From the NCBI GenBank assembly GCA_014960805.1, contig CP063163.1, forward strand, positions 104,001 through 168,000: a stretch of DNA of 64,000 nt, written 5' to 3'. Positions 1-13,407 of this stretch are shown in pieces. The DNA comes from Cytobacillus suaedae (GTDB lineage: Bacteria > Bacillota > Bacilli > Bacillales > Bacillaceae_L). The position numbers were made by a program, and so were the translations under genes. Under the pieces are notes generated by a model. It was given only the letters and a program-made list of their open reading frames with translations. It did not search any database and was not told the origin of the DNA. Positions within the stretch are counted from its first letter, which is position 1; the number at the start of each line of letters is the position of its first letter.

Positions 1-2746
<2,746 letters not shown>

Positions 2747-2807
2747 CTTATTCTTTACTTGAATGTCTTGCCGTTATCTAGTTTTGAAGGAACAATTCCT
2801 TCATATG

Positions 2808-2923
<116 letters not shown>

Positions 2924-2931
2924 AAAGTGAA

Positions 2932-2960
2932 AGAACCAGTCGAGTGCTGGTTCTTTTTTT
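2932..2960 (+). terminator. rrn operon intrinsic terminator
   Basis: The perfect stem AGAACCAG / CTGGTTCT with a six-base loop is followed by a run of T. It sits 8 nt after the 5S rRNA and would end rrn transcription. Confidence 0.9.
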
Positions 2961-3143
2961 GTTTTTAGAAACCGTAAGGTTTAATGGATTATAATGTGAA
3001 GTGTGAAAGACTATGTATGGTCGGGTTTCGAGAAGCAAAGAAGTCGAGGAAGTGATTGAGCGAGAACCGGAATGTACAGCGTACATGAGGATCGGAGCGA
3101 GGGAAACTGACGAAGGATTCTGAAGCTTATCGGAAGCCGATCG

Positions 3144-3219
<76 letters not shown>

Positions 3220-3230
3220 GAAGTGAAAGA

Positions 3231-3255
3231 ACCAGCCGAGTGCTGGTTTTTTTTT
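3231..3255 (+). terminator. duplicated rrn terminator, copy 2
   Basis: The stem ACCAG / CTGGT followed by nine T is the copy of the rrn terminator carried by the second tandem repeat unit. The stem is shorter than in copy 1. Confidence 0.75.
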
Positions 3256-3436
3256 GTTTTTAGAAACCGTAGGGTTTAATGGATTATAATGTGAAATGTG
3301 AAAGACTATGTGGTCGGGTTTCGAGAAGCTTAGAAGTCGAGGAAGTGAATGAGCGAGAACCGTAATGTACAGCGTACATGAGGATCGGAAAGAGGGGAAC
3401 TGACGAAGGATTCTGATGCTTATCGGAAGCCGACCG

Positions 3437-3512
3437 CTGAACACGGAAGTTAAAGCTCGAGCGCAGATGGTAGTTGGAGTTTTCCCCTTGTGAGAGTAGG
3501 ACGTTGCTAAGC
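3437..3512 (+). pseudogene. degenerate 5S rRNA 3' fragment, tandem copy 3
   Basis: Third copy of the 5S tail, from CTGAACACGG to TTGCTAAGC. It shares the GCTCGAGCG change with copy 2 and adds its own changes (GCGCAGATGG, TTGGAGTTTTCCCC), so it probably derives from copy 2 rather than from the intact gene. It is followed by a third copy of the terminator. Confidence 0.83.
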
Positions 3513-3520
3513 AAAGTGAA

Positions 3521-3549
3521 AGAACCAGTCGAGTGCTGGTTCTTTTTTT
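3521..3549 (+). terminator. duplicated rrn terminator, copy 3
   Basis: The stem AGAACCAG / CTGGTTCT followed by a T run is identical in the stem to copy 1. It ends the tandem array. Confidence 0.8.
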
Positions 3550-3591
3550 GTATGCTTTTCAAAAGTCTATTTACTAATGGATATTCAGTCA

Positions 3592-3698
3592 GACCGAATA
3601 GTCTATCCGAACGACCGAAAACTTGAGCAGAGTGACCGAAAAAGTTTATATTGGACCGAAATCCTGACCTCATCGACCGAATAACTTCAATTTTAGTT
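3592..3698. repeat. 21-bp-periodic GACCGAA array
   Basis: The heptamer GACCGAA occurs exactly at 3592, 3613, 3634, 3654 and 3675, with spacings of 21, 21, 20 and 21 bp. The bases between are AT-rich and differ. Two looser ACCGAA copies follow at 3744 and 3770, off register. The 20-bp step breaks any reading frame, so this is not a coding repeat. The rest of the gap up to 4022 is AT-rich with no gene I can support. Confidence 0.75.
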
Positions 3699-4022
3699 AT
3701 TTTATTTCTTTCCAACTAAACAGTTTTGTTGGATTATCTGAGAACCGAACCAAATTCATCTCTACTCCCACCGAATTCCTACCAAGGCTAGCGATAAAAG
3801 ATAAAATTTCTCTAAATTCCTTATTTATGATAAAAGTTTTCTAATGTAATTGAAATCATTTATTCCTTTCATTCAACTCAAATGCAAGTTCATCCTACTC
3901 ACATTATCCTACCAAAATAATTTCTTGTAATACCGTATTTAATCAACTCGTATACATAATAGAAACCCACTTTTCCGTTTCATCTACAAATAATAAGGGA
4001 ATGTAGTATTGGGGGGATATGT

Positions 4023-4718
4023 ATGGATTTGTCGATGATTTTTAATGATGAGTTTTATACGATGAGTATTCGCATATTTTTAGCGGCGATTTTAAGTGGA
4101 CTAGTAGGACTTGAACGTGAGATTAAACGGCATCCTGCAGGGTTTCGAACACACTTACTTGTTGGAGTAGGTTCTTGCTTAATGATGTTATTGTCATTGT
4201 ATGGATTTGGTCCGTATTTAAATGAACATGATAACATTCGGTTTGATCCTGCCCGAATACCGTCATATGTAATCAGTGGTATAGGTTTCTTAGGAGCAGG
4301 GACAATCCTAGTAAAAGGTGCAACGATTCGTGGATTAACGACCGCAGCCTCTATTTGGGTAGTAGCAGGGTTAGGATTAATCGTAGGAGTTGGAATGTTT
4401 GCTCCAGCTATTTTAACGACAGCTGTCGTTTTACTTAGTCTAATTTTCTTAAACAAATTCGAATCGGTCGTATTAAATAGGTCAAAAGCACAATTTTTTC
4501 ATATAGTAGTTAATAAGGATGACATCTCGCTGTCGACCATTTTAAATGTATTTGACTCACATAAGGTAAAAATAATGAATGTATCTTTACGGTATGGTAA
4601 GGGAAAGAACAACCGAACAATTCGTTATACAATTGAAGCTGATGTAAAAAATCCAGAAGAAAAGATAAAAGTATTTGAACAATTATCAAGAATGGAGAGG
4701 ATTGAAAAAATCTTTTAA
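4023..4718 (+). CDS. MgtC/SapB family membrane protein
   Basis: A 231-residue protein with the MgtC family signature. The N-terminal ~150 residues are hydrophobic and hold GLVGLEREIKRHPAGFRTH, GIGFLGAGTIL and GLTTAASIW. The soluble C-terminal ~80 residues would be the ACT-like domain found in many members. The family is tied to growth at low magnesium and to virulence in some pathogens, but the biochemical role is unsettled. Start chosen at ATG 4023 after GGGGGGATAT. It stands alone between the rrn operon and ctsR, a place not occupied by such a gene in B. subtilis as I remember it, so it is probably a lineage-specific insertion. Confidence 0.85.
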   Translation: MDLSMIFNDEFYTMSIRIFLAAILSGLVGLEREIKRHPAGFRTHLLVGVGSCLMMLLSLYGFGPYLNEHDNIRFDPARIPSYVISGIGFLGAGTILVKGATIRGLTTAASIWVVAGLGLIVGVGMFAPAILTTAVVLLSLIFLNKFESVVLNRSKAQFFHIVVNKDDISLSTILNVFDSHKVKIMNVSLRYGKGKNNRTIRYTIEADVKNPEEKIKVFEQLSRMERIEKIF

Positions 4719-4776
4719 AAAGAGGGTTTAGACTATATCAAAACTTGGCAAGGCTAACACTTGTAGTGCATACAAC

Positions 4777-4805
4777 TTGATAATTTTTATGATTACCTAT
4801 AAAAT
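4777..4805 (+). promoter_or_regulatory. putative sigma-A promoter of the ctsR operon
   Basis: TTGATA (4777-4782), a 17-bp spacer and TAAAAT (4800-4805) precede ctsR, with the CtsR operator just downstream. Assigned from sequence only. Confidence 0.5.
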
Positions 4806-4808
4806 TAA

Positions 4809-4825
4809 AGTCAAATATAGTCAAA
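4809..4825. promoter_or_regulatory. CtsR operator
   Basis: AGTCAAATATAGTCAAA matches the CtsR heptad direct repeat RGTCAAANANRGTCAAA at every defined position. It lies 22 nt before the ctsR start and just past the proposed -10 box, so bound CtsR would block transcription of its own operon (ctsR-mcsA-mcsB-clpC). CtsR lets go on heat or protein stress. Confidence 0.92.
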
Positions 4826-4847
4826 GTCAAGCGAGGTGGGAAGATAG

Positions 4848-5309
4848 GTGAAAAATATTTCCGATATTATCGAGCAATATTTAAAACAAGTTCTTGATAG
4901 AAGTGATCGGGATATTGTTGAGATAAAGCGAAGTGAAATCGCTCATCGATTTGAATGTGTGCCATCACAGATAAATTATGTAATAAATACTAGATTCACA
5001 TTAGAGCGTGGTTATATTGTGGAGAGTAAACGTGGTGGAGGCGGATATATTCGAATCATGAAAGTACAATCTCATGATGATGCACATCTTCTAAAACAAT
5101 TAATAAATTTAATAGATAGACGAATTTCACAAGCAAGTGCTGAAGATGTGATATCCCGATTGGTTGAAGAGGGTGTCCTCTCAGGTAGAGAAGCAAAAAT
5201 CATGCTTAGTGTTATTGACCGATCTGTCTTATTTATTGAACTTCCATATAGAGATGAGTTACGAGCAAGAATGATAAAGGCTATGCTGACTTCCTTAATG
5301 TACAAGTAA
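4848..5309 (+). CDS. ctsR: CtsR, transcriptional repressor of class III heat-shock genes
   Basis: 153 residues, as expected for the family. An N-terminal winged helix-turn-helix (about 1-70) ends in the glycine-rich wing ESKRGGGGYIRI, whose arginine is the known site of McsB phosphorylation and DNA contact. A C-terminal helical dimerisation domain follows. Starts at GTG 4848 with GAGGTGG upstream. First gene of ctsR-mcsA-mcsB-clpC and autoregulated through the operator at 4809-4825. It represses clp genes until heat inactivates it. Confidence 0.97.
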   Translation: MKNISDIIEQYLKQVLDRSDRDIVEIKRSEIAHRFECVPSQINYVINTRFTLERGYIVESKRGGGGYIRIMKVQSHDDAHLLKQLINLIDRRISQASAEDVISRLVEEGVLSGREAKIMLSVIDRSVLFIELPYRDELRARMIKAMLTSLMYK

Positions 5310-5408
5310 TCATTTAATATTGATAAGTTGATTCACATATAGTTCAAAAACATAAAAAAAGCGTGATTTGATTTTCCTAAAGTTTGGGTCTTGGAGAGGT
5401 GAGGAAGA

Positions 5409-5948
5409 GTGATTTGTCAGGAATGTAATAAGAGACCTGCGACCTTGCATTTTACAAAAATAGTGAATGGTGAAAAAACAGAGGTTCATATTTGTGAACA
5501 TTGTGCCCAGGAGAAAAGTGAGATGTTTATGTTTTCGGGGAATGGGTTTTCAATTAATAATTTGCTAGCAGGTTTATTAAATATTGAACCTTCCATTAGC
5601 GAAACGAAACCATTTATTAATAATGAAATTACTCAGTGTCCACGCTGTAATATGACATTTCAAAAGTTTGCCAAGGTAGGAAGATTTGGTTGCTCCGAAT
5701 GTTATAAAGCCTTTAATAAGCATCTAACACCAATCTTAAAAAGGTTGCATAGTGGGAATACAGCACATATAGGTAAGATTCCGAAAAGAGCCGGAGGAAA
5801 AATTCATATCCGTAAAGAGATTGAAGAGCTAAAACAAAGTCTTCAAGAACAAATTGTTAATGAGGAATTCGAACAAGCAGCTATACTTCGAGATCAAATT
5901 CGTGCCTTAGAAAAAAAGGTAAGTGAACATGGAGAGGGGGAAAGTTAA
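5409..5948 (+). CDS. mcsA: McsA, zinc-binding activator of the McsB arginine kinase
   Basis: 179 residues with four CxxC pairs: C3/C6, C29/C32, CPRC and CSEC at about 86-110, expected to bind zinc. A C-terminal UVR motif (about 137-172, ELKQSLQEQIVNEEFEQAA) resembles the ClpC/UvrB interaction motif. McsA binds and activates McsB and takes part in CtsR control. Starts at GTG 5409 after GAGGTGAGGAA. 99 nt after ctsR and 3 nt before mcsB. Confidence 0.96.
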   Translation: MICQECNKRPATLHFTKIVNGEKTEVHICEHCAQEKSEMFMFSGNGFSINNLLAGLLNIEPSISETKPFINNEITQCPRCNMTFQKFAKVGRFGCSECYKAFNKHLTPILKRLHSGNTAHIGKIPKRAGGKIHIRKEIEELKQSLQEQIVNEEFEQAAILRDQIRALEKKVSEHGEGES

Positions 5949-5951
5949 TCT

Positions 5952-7040
5952 ATGTCACTACAACGTTTTATCAATCAAGCTATTAGCTCTTGGATGAATC
6001 AGGAAGGCCCTGACTCTGATATTGTTTTAAGCAGTCGAATACGATTAGCTAGAAATTTTGAGGATATGCTTTTCCCAACTCTATCTACTAATGAAGAAGC
6101 TCAGTCTATCGTAAAGTTATTTGAAGAAAGATTTGAAAAAAAATCTTTTCAAGAGATCGGTGAATTTGAATTACTTAAAATGGATGAACTTCAGCCACTA
6201 GAGAAAAGAGTATTAGTGGAAAAGCACTTAATTAGTCCACACTTAGCAAAAGATGCTACATTTGGTGCTTGCCTTTTATCTGAGAATGAAGAAATTAGCA
6301 TTATGATTAATGAAGAAGACCATATTCGAATACAATGTCTGTACCCCGGATTTCAATTAAATGAAGCACTAAAGGTAGCGAGTGAACTAGATGATTGGAT
6401 AGAGCAATATGTAGATTATGCATTTGATGAAAAGAAAGGCTACTTAACAACCTGCCCTACAAATGTTGGAACCGGAATGCGTGCTTCAGTCATGATGCAT
6501 CTTCCAGCTTTAATTCTAACCGACCAAATGAAACGGATTATTCCGGCTATTAATCAACTTGGTTTAGTTGTGAGAGGGATATATGGTGAAGGTAGTGAGG
6601 CTTTAGGTAATTTATTTCAAATATCCAATCAAATGACACTTGGAAAAACAGAAGAGGATATTGTTGAGGATCTAAATAGTGTTGTCAGCCAATTGATTTC
6701 ACAAGAACGATCTGCGAGAGAAGCATTAGTTAAGACTTCAAACATACAATTAGAAGATAGAGTATATCGCTCTTATGGTGTACTGGCAAATAGCCGTATT
6801 ATTGAGTCGAAGGAAGCAGCAAAATGCTTGTCTGATGTTCGATTAGGAATTGATCTAGGAATTTTAAAGAACATCTCCAGAACAATCTTGAATGAATTAA
6901 TGATATTAACACAACCTGGTTTTTTACAGTTATATTCAGGTGGTGCATTAAGAGCAAATGAAAGAGATATAAGAAGAGCCACATTAATTCGAGAACGATT
7001 AAAGCTTGAAGAAGAAAATACAAATGAGCTTGGAGGTTGA
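5952..7040 (+). CDS. mcsB: McsB, protein arginine kinase
   Basis: 362 residues of the ATP:guanido phosphotransferase fold. The N-terminal segment [13 protein letters not shown] and the active-site segment [15 protein letters not shown] (with its cysteine) are intact, and the phosphoarginine-sensing motif RDxxRA is present as RDIRRA at 338-343. McsB phosphorylates arginines on misfolded proteins, marking them for ClpC-ClpP, and on CtsR. Translationally close to both neighbours, 6 nt before clpC. Confidence 0.97.
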   Translation: MSLQRFINQAISSWMNQEGPDSDIVLSSRIRLARNFEDMLFPTLSTNEEAQSIVKLFEERFEKKSFQEIGEFELLKMDELQPLEKRVLVEKHLISPHLAKDATFGACLLSENEEISIMINEEDHIRIQCLYPGFQLNEALKVASELDDWIEQYVDYAFDEKKGYLTTCPTNVGTGMRASVMMHLPALILTDQMKRIIPAINQLGLVVRGIYGEGSEALGNLFQISNQMTLGKTEEDIVEDLNSVVSQLISQERSAREALVKTSNIQLEDRVYRSYGVLANSRIIESKEAAKCLSDVRLGIDLGILKNISRTILNELMILTQPGFLQLYSGGALRANERDIRRATLIRERLKLEEENTNELGG

Positions 7041-7046
7041 TGATCG

Positions 7047-9482
7047 ATGATGTTTGGAAGATTTACTGAGCGAGCACAAAAAGTATTAGCACTTGCCCAA
7101 GAAGAAGCGGTGCGTTTAGGACATAACAACATTGGTACAGAACACATTTTGCTAGGATTAATTCGTGAAGGTGAAGGAATTGCAGCAAAAGCTTTAGTTG
7201 CTTTAGGATTAGGTCCTGAGAAAATTCAAAAAGAAGTAGAGGCCCTTATTGGACGCGGGCAGGACGCCTCACAAACAATCCATTATACACCTAGAGCGAA
7301 AAAAGTAATTGAGTTATCAATGGATGAGGCTAGAAAGCTAGGCCACTCATATGTAGGAACGGAACATATTCTGCTTGGATTGATCCGTGAAGGTGAGGGA
7401 GTAGCAGCAAGGGTTTTAAATAATCTTGGTGTTAGTTTAAACAAGGCTAGACAACAGGTACTACAATTACTAGGTAGCAATGAGTCTTCTTCAGGGCATC
7501 AAGGAGGAGGAGCATCTAATGCAAATACTCCGACACTTGATAGTTTAGCAAGAGACTTAACTGCTATCGCAAGGGAAGGCAGTCTTGACCCCGTTATTGG
7601 TCGTAGCAAAGAGATACAGCGTGTAATCGAGGTACTAAGTCGTCGTACAAAGAATAATCCTGTTCTCATTGGTGAGCCTGGTGTGGGTAAGACAGCAATT
7701 GCTGAAGGATTAGCTCAGCAAATTATTAACAATGAGGTACCAGAAACGTTAAGAGATAAGCGTGTAATGACATTAGATATGGGAACTGTTGTAGCTGGAA
7801 CGAAATATCGTGGTGAATTTGAAGACCGACTGAAAAAAGTAATGGATGAAATTCGTCAAGCTGGGAATATCATTTTATTCATTGATGAGCTTCATACGTT
7901 AATTGGTGCTGGTGGAGCAGAAGGTGCCATCGATGCTTCTAATATATTAAAACCGTCATTAGCACGTGGAGAGCTGCAATGTATCGGAGCTACGACGCTA
8001 GATGAATATCGAAAATACATTGAAAAGGATGCTGCTTTAGAACGAAGATTCCAGCCTATACAAGTGGATGAACCTACTATTGAAGAATCCATTCAAATTT
8101 TACAGGGACTAAGAGATCGCTATGAAGCGCATCATCGTGTATCAATTACTGATGAATCTATCGTTCAGGCTGTAAAACTATCTGACCGCTATATCTCAGA
8201 TCGTTTTTTACCAGATAAAGCAATTGATTTAATTGATGAAGCAGGTTCAAAAGTTCGTTTACGTTCCTATACTGCTCCTCCTAATTTAAAAGAGCTCGAG
8301 CAAAAGCTAGAAGGTGTTAGGAAGGAAAAGGACGCTGCAGTTCAAAGTCAAGAATTTGAAAAGGCGGCATCTTTACGTGATAGTGAACAACGCTTGAGAG
8401 AAAAGCTTGAAGAAACAAAGAAGAGCTGGAAAGAAAAACAAGGACAAGAGAACTCTGAAGTTACTGTAGATGATATCGCAACAGTTGTAGCGAACTGGAC
8501 TGGTATTCCTGTAGCTAAGTTAGCTCAAACAGAAACTGAAAAGTTATTGAATATGGAGGATATCCTTCATTCACGTGTAATTGGACAGGAAGAAGCTGTA
8601 AAAGCGGTGTCTAAGGCAGTCAGACGTTCAAGAGCAGGCTTAAAGGATCCTAAACGTCCAACAGGTTCATTTATTTTCTTAGGACCAACGGGTGTAGGTA
8701 AAACAGAGCTAGCAAGAGCATTAGCTGAATCAATTTTCGGTGATGAGGACGCGATGATCCGTATTGATATGTCAGAGTATATGGAAAAGCATTCAACTTC
8801 AAGATTAGTAGGCTCGCCTCCAGGATATGTTGGATACGAGGAAGGCGGACAATTAACAGAAAAGGTACGTCGTAAACCTTATTCTGTCGTTCTACTAGAT
8901 GAAATTGAAAAGGCACATCCAGACGTATTTAATATTTTATTACAGGTTCTAGAAGATGGTCGCTTAACAGATTCTAAAGGTCGAACTGTGGATTTCCGTA
9001 ATACAATCGTCATTATGACCTCTAACGTAGGGGCAAGCACACTAAAGAGAAACAAGTATGTTGGATTTAATTTACAAGATGAAACGCAAGATTATAAGGA
9101 CATGAAGAGTAAGGTAATGGAGGAGCTTAAAAAGTCTTTCCGCCCAGAGTTCTTAAATCGTATTGATGAAATAATCGTGTTCCATGCTTTAGAGAAAAAG
9201 CATCTGAAAGAGATTGTTACATTAATGTCTGATCAATTAACAAAACGATTAATTGAACAGGAAATTAAGTTAGAACTAACGGATGCTGCAAAAGATAAAA
9301 TTGTGGAAGAAGGCCACGATTTAGAATATGGAGCAAGACCTTTACGTAGAGCAATACAAAAACAAGTCGAAGATCGTCTATCTGAGGAATTATTAAGAGG
9401 AACGATTGAAAAGGGTCAAAGTATTATTCTAGACATCGACAATGGTGAATTTGTCGTTAGGTCTGCTGAAAAGGTAAAATAG
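7047..9482 (+). CDS. clpC: ClpC, AAA+ unfoldase of the ClpCP protease
   Basis: 811 residues, the Bacillus ClpC length. It has a double Clp N domain (1-145), AAA1 with Walker A GEPGVGKT at 209-216, the coiled middle domain containing a UVR-like segment (about 420-455) and AAA2 with GPTGVGKT at 546-553, then the C-terminal D2-small domain. It unfolds McsB-marked or adaptor-delivered substrates into ClpP. Two tandem ATGs (7047, 7050) follow GGAGG; MMFGRF matches B. subtilis. Last gene of the ctsR operon, followed by a terminator. Confidence 0.98.
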   Translation: MMFGRFTERAQKVLALAQEEAVRLGHNNIGTEHILLGLIREGEGIAAKALVALGLGPEKIQKEVEALIGRGQDASQTIHYTPRAKKVIELSMDEARKLGHSYVGTEHILLGLIREGEGVAARVLNNLGVSLNKARQQVLQLLGSNESSSGHQGGGASNANTPTLDSLARDLTAIAREGSLDPVIGRSKEIQRVIEVLSRRTKNNPVLIGEPGVGKTAIAEGLAQQIINNEVPETLRDKRVMTLDMGTVVAGTKYRGEFEDRLKKVMDEIRQAGNIILFIDELHTLIGAGGAEGAIDASNILKPSLARGELQCIGATTLDEYRKYIEKDAALERRFQPIQVDEPTIEESIQILQGLRDRYEAHHRVSITDESIVQAVKLSDRYISDRFLPDKAIDLIDEAGSKVRLRSYTAPPNLKELEQKLEGVRKEKDAAVQSQEFEKAASLRDSEQRLREKLEETKKSWKEKQGQENSEVTVDDIATVVANWTGIPVAKLAQTETEKLLNMEDILHSRVIGQEEAVKAVSKAVRRSRAGLKDPKRPTGSFIFLGPTGVGKTELARALAESIFGDEDAMIRIDMSEYMEKHSTSRLVGSPPGYVGYEEGGQLTEKVRRKPYSVVLLDEIEKAHPDVFNILLQVLEDGRLTDSKGRTVDFRNTIVIMTSNVGASTLKRNKYVGFNLQDETQDYKDMKSKVMEELKKSFRPEFLNRIDEIIVFHALEKKHLKEIVTLMSDQLTKRLIEQEIKLELTDAAKDKIVEEGHDLEYGARPLRRAIQKQVEDRLSEELLRGTIEKGQSIILDIDNGEFVVRSAEKVK

Positions 9483-9493
9483 AACCAACTACC

Positions 9494-9545
9494 TCCGAGG
9501 TATACAATTCAAAACTCTATTTTTGATGTATATCTCGGATTTTTT
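9494..9545 (+). terminator. terminator after clpC
   Basis: TCCGAGGTATACA pairs with TGTATATCTCGGA (one G-T pair) across a ~20-base loop and is followed by six T. It would limit read-through from the heat-shock operon into radA. Confidence 0.8.
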
Positions 9546-9627
9546 GTAATTTTAATATGGAACCTTACAAAAACTAACATATTTTAACATTAGTAAAGGT
9601 ATTTTAATAAGAGAGGGTATCTAAATC

Positions 9628-10998
9628 ATGGCAAAGAAAAAAACAAAGTTTATCTGTCAATCATGTGGTTATGAATCACCAAAATGGATGGGAAAGTGTC
9701 CGGGATGTGAAGCATGGAATACATTCGTTGAAGAAATCGAAGCGAAGCCCTCAAGAAGAGGTGCGTTTGTCCACAGTAACTCCTCAATTGTCACCAAACC
9801 TTCACCAATCTCTTCAATTGAAACAAGTAGCGAGCCCCGTATGTACACTTCAATTTCTGAATTTAATCGTGTTCTAGGAGGGGGGATTGTTAGAGGGTCT
9901 CTCGTGTTAATTGGCGGTGATCCAGGGATCGGAAAGTCGACATTGTTATTACAAGTTTCTTCACAGCTTGCAAGTAAAGAGAAAGTATTATATATCTCAG
10001 GTGAAGAATCAGTTAAACAAACAAAACTCCGTTCAGATCGGCTTGGTGTTGTATCTGATCAGTTGTTCGTTTTAGCTGAAACAGACTTAGAATATATTTC
10101 CCAGGCTATCGAACAAACAAACCCAGGCTTTGTAGTTGTAGACTCCATTCAAACAGTCTATCATTCAGAGGTTACCTCTGCGCCAGGAAGTGTTTCCCAA
10201 GTAAGAGAATGTACTTCTGAATTGATGAAAATTGCTAAAACTAAAGGGATTGCTATTTTCATTGTGGGCCATGTTACGAAAGAGGGTTCTATTGCAGGTC
10301 CGAGATTATTAGAGCATATGGTTGATACAGTGTTATATTTCGAAGGAGAGAGACATCATACATACCGTATATTGAGAGCGGTAAAAAACCGTTTTGGCTC
10401 GACAAATGAAATGGGCATTTTTGAAATGAAGGAATCAGGGTTAGAAGAAGTGGCTAATCCGTCAGAAATTTTCTTAGAAGAACGGTCAAAGGGAGCAGCG
10501 GGATCCACTGTTGTTGCTTCAATGGAGGGAACAAGACCGGTATTAGTCGAAATTCAAGCATTAATATCACCAACTAGCTTTGGAAATCCAAGACGTATGG
10601 CAACTGGTATCGATCACAACCGCGTATCCTTACTAATGGCGGTTCTTGAAAAGAGAGTTGGACTTCTTTTACAAAATCAAGATGCCTATTTAAAAGTAGC
10701 TGGCGGAATAAAATTGGATGAACCTGCGATTGATTTGGCTGTCGCGGTTAGCATTGCTTCTAGCTTTCGTGATCAACCACCAAAGCCGACCGATGTTTTT
10801 ATTGGAGAGGTCGGTCTAACAGGTGAAGTAAGGCGAGTGGCTAGGATTGAACAAAGGGTTCAGGAGGCTGCTAAACTTGGCTTTGAACGAGTAATCATTC
10901 CAGAGCGTAACTTAGGAGGTTGGACACTACCAAAAGGAGTAGAGGTTATAGGAGTGGCTAGTGTGAGGGAAGCTTTACAATACACGTTAGGGGGATAA
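9628..10998 (+). CDS. radA: RadA/Sms, DNA repair and recombination ATPase
   Basis: 456 residues. An N-terminal zinc finger (C10, C13, C24, C27) is followed by a RecA-like ATPase with Walker [11 protein letters not shown] at 96-105, the RadA signature KNRFG at 253-257 and a C-terminal Lon-protease-like domain. RadA is a DnaB-like branch-migration helicase. Starts at ATG 9628 after AGAGAGGG. Only 2 nt separate it from disA, so the two are co-transcribed, which fits the known functional link between RadA and DisA in Bacillus. Confidence 0.97.
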   Translation: MAKKKTKFICQSCGYESPKWMGKCPGCEAWNTFVEEIEAKPSRRGAFVHSNSSIVTKPSPISSIETSSEPRMYTSISEFNRVLGGGIVRGSLVLIGGDPGIGKSTLLLQVSSQLASKEKVLYISGEESVKQTKLRSDRLGVVSDQLFVLAETDLEYISQAIEQTNPGFVVVDSIQTVYHSEVTSAPGSVSQVRECTSELMKIAKTKGIAIFIVGHVTKEGSIAGPRLLEHMVDTVLYFEGERHHTYRILRAVKNRFGSTNEMGIFEMKESGLEEVANPSEIFLEERSKGAAGSTVVASMEGTRPVLVEIQALISPTSFGNPRRMATGIDHNRVSLLMAVLEKRVGLLLQNQDAYLKVAGGIKLDEPAIDLAVAVSIASSFRDQPPKPTDVFIGEVGLTGEVRRVARIEQRVQEAAKLGFERVIIPERNLGGWTLPKGVEVIGVASVREALQYTLGG

Positions 10999-11000
10999 AA

Positions 11001-12074
11001 ATGATTGAACACCATCAAAACGATAAGAGTTTAAATCATATTCTTCGGTTTATTGCTCCTGGCACACCTATTCGGGAAGGGATTGATAATGTACTTCGCG
11101 CCAAAACAGGTGGTCTAATTGTTGTTGGGTATAATGAAATCGTTAAGGAAGTTGTAGATGGTGGTTTTCAAATAAATAGCCCTTTTTCACCGGCTTATTT
11201 ATATGAACTAGCCAAAATGGACGGAGCAATCATTTTAAATGAATCCGGAAGTAAAATTTTATATGCAAACGCACAACTTGTCCCAAGTACTAATACATTA
11301 TCTACTGAAACCGGAATGCGCCATCGAACAGCTGAACGGGTTGCAAGGCAAACTGGTGCACTAGTGATTGCTATTTCACAACGAAGAAATGTGATAACCC
11401 TCTATCAAGGTGAATTCCGTTATGCACTAAAGGATATTGGGGTAATCTTAACAAAAGCAAATCAAGCTATACAAACATTAGAAAAATATAAAACTGTACT
11501 TGATCAGGCAATCACCGATCTTGGGGCACTTGAATTCGAGGAGTTAGTAACGCATGCCGAGGTGTTACAAGTTCTTCATCGAATTGAAATGGTTCTTCGA
11601 ATTAAAAGTGAGATTCTTTGCTACATTAATGAATTAGGAACAGAGGGAAGGCTTCTTCGCTTGCAAATGACAGAGCTTTTGGTGAACGTAGAAAAAGAAG
11701 CAGCTCTCGTCATAAAGGATTATATGAAGGATCGAGCTAGTGAGCCTTATGAAATATTAGATAAACTCCAAGAGCTATCAAACGAGGAATTACTGGATGA
11801 TACGATCATTTTAAAATTATTAGGATATTCAGTAGCAACAGATCCAGATGAAGTAGTGGCCACTAGGGGCTATCGTATTTTAAATAAAATCCCAAGACTA
11901 CCTCCACTCATCATAGAAAATTTAGTATCAACCTTTCAAAATATGAAACAAATTATGCAATCATCCGTAGAACAGTTAGATGAGGTTGAAGGAATAGGAG
12001 AGGTACGCGCAAGAAAGATCAAAGAGGGGTTAAAAAGAATTAGAGAACAGTTATTTATTGATAGACAAATATGA
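11001..12074 (+). CDS. disA: DisA, DNA-integrity scanning diadenylate cyclase
   Basis: 357 residues. The N-terminal DAC domain carries the catalytic motifs DGA (74-76) and RHR (107-109), making c-di-AMP from two ATP. A helical linker and a C-terminal helix-hairpin-helix DNA-binding domain (about 300-350, [20 protein letters not shown]) follow. It is known to scan DNA for branched structures and stop synthesis at lesions. 2 nt after radA. Confidence 0.97.
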   Translation: MIEHHQNDKSLNHILRFIAPGTPIREGIDNVLRAKTGGLIVVGYNEIVKEVVDGGFQINSPFSPAYLYELAKMDGAIILNESGSKILYANAQLVPSTNTLSTETGMRHRTAERVARQTGALVIAISQRRNVITLYQGEFRYALKDIGVILTKANQAIQTLEKYKTVLDQAITDLGALEFEELVTHAEVLQVLHRIEMVLRIKSEILCYINELGTEGRLLRLQMTELLVNVEKEAALVIKDYMKDRASEPYEILDKLQELSNEELLDDTIILKLLGYSVATDPDEVVATRGYRILNKIPRLPPLIIENLVSTFQNMKQIMQSSVEQLDEVEGIGEVRARKIKEGLKRIREQLFIDRQI

Positions 12075-12120
12075 ATTGATAATACAAAATATCTATGATA
12101 AAATGAGGTCTTTTGTTAAA

Positions 12121-12149
12121 TTGACACTAAAATTCGTAGATGATAATCT
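12121..12149 (+). promoter_or_regulatory. putative sigma-A promoter upstream of the PIN/TRAM gene
   Basis: TTGACA (12121-12126), 17 bp, TAATCT (12144-12149) in an AT-rich 199-bp gap before 12274. The -35 box is perfect and the -10 box is fair. Confidence 0.4.
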
Positions 12150-12273
12150 AATGGTGATATATTTATATTTTTTTTTAGTTTATATGAATCTTTCCAAAGC
12201 AATTTAAAAAAACTATAAGATACAGGTTTCAATAATTTTAAAGTGTTAATAATGATAAAGAGGAGGTGAAGGA

Positions 12274-13368
12274 ATGTTAAAACGTATTGTACAGCTGTTT
12301 TTTCTTATAATAGGAGGAATGCTCGGGATTTTCTTTATACCTGAACTATTTGAGCTGTTAAATGTCGGTGATATTCCGTATTTAGATAAACCATATACAC
12401 TTGCCATTTTAGGTGCTATTATTTTATTCATTACTACATTTTGGTTAGTCGATTATATTGTTGGTTTAATCAGATGGCTTGAAGAAACGCTAGTGAAAGC
12501 ACCTGTTACCGATGTTTTATTCGGAAGCTTAGGTATTATTTTCGGATTAATTGTTGCTTTTCTAATTGTTATTCCATTAAAGTCCATTCAATTTACGGTT
12601 GTGAATACAGTTGTGCCTATCTTTGTTACCCTGCTTCTAGGGTACTTAGGATTTCAGGTTGGTTTTAAAAAGAGAGATGAACTTGTTAATCTTTTTACTA
12701 ACTCTAATAAAAGTGGCAAGAAAAAGGGCTTAGATGATGAAGAGGTTGAACAATCAGCTAAGAAGTTAAAGATCTTAGATACGAGCGTAATTATTGATGG
12801 AAGAATCGCAGATATTTGCCAGACAGGATTTTTAGAAGGTATTATTGTTATTCCTAGATTCGTCCTTGAAGAATTACAGCATATCGCAGACTCTTCAGAT
12901 GTACTTAAACGAAACCGCGGAAGAAGAGGGCTTGATATTTTAAATCGTATCCAGAAAGAATTATCCATTAAAGTTGAGATTTATGAAGGAGACTTTGATG
13001 AAATTGCTGAGGTCGATAGTAAGCTTGTTAAGCTAGCACAGTTAACAATGGGTGTAGTAGTTACTAATGATTTTAACCTTAATAAGGTATGCGAATTACA
13101 GAACGTTGCTGTGTTAAATATAAATGATTTAGCAAATGCGGTTAAACCAGTTGTATTACCAGGCGAAGAATTAAATGTACAAGTAATTAAGGATGGTAAG
13201 GAATATAACCAAGGTGTTGCTTATCTCGATGATGGAACGATGATCGTTGTCGAGGAAGGAAGAGACTATATAGGCAGGAAGATTGATGTATTAGTTACAA
13301 GTGTACTTCAAACATCTGCAGGACGAATGATTTTTGCGAAACCTAAGCTACTAGAAAAGGCATTATAA
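12274..13368 (+). CDS. yacL: PIN/TRAM domain membrane protein (YacL family)
   Basis: 364 residues. About four N-terminal membrane segments (residues 5-125) are followed by a PIN nuclease-like domain (about 165-280, starting [15 protein letters not shown], with conserved acidic residues) and a TRAM RNA-binding domain (about 290-350). The domain set suggests a membrane-attached RNA-acting enzyme, but its substrate is not known to me. Starts at ATG 12274 after GAGGAGGTGAAGG. Sits between disA and ispD as in B. subtilis. Confidence 0.9.
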   Translation: MLKRIVQLFFLIIGGMLGIFFIPELFELLNVGDIPYLDKPYTLAILGAIILFITTFWLVDYIVGLIRWLEETLVKAPVTDVLFGSLGIIFGLIVAFLIVIPLKSIQFTVVNTVVPIFVTLLLGYLGFQVGFKKRDELVNLFTNSNKSGKKKGLDDEEVEQSAKKLKILDTSVIIDGRIADICQTGFLEGIIVIPRFVLEELQHIADSSDVLKRNRGRRGLDILNRIQKELSIKVEIYEGDFDEIAEVDSKLVKLAQLTMGVVVTNDFNLNKVCELQNVAVLNINDLANAVKPVVLPGEELNVQVIKDGKEYNQGVAYLDDGTMIVVEEGRDYIGRKIDVLVTSVLQTSAGRMIFAKPKLLEKAL

Positions 13369-13407
13369 TAAGTATTAGTTGTTTCAATGAATAGGGGCAA
13401 AGGAAAA

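Noticed and set aside
3550-4022. tRNA genes after the rRNA operon
   Set aside because: No cloverleaf or TTCGAATC-type T-arm was found in this gap.
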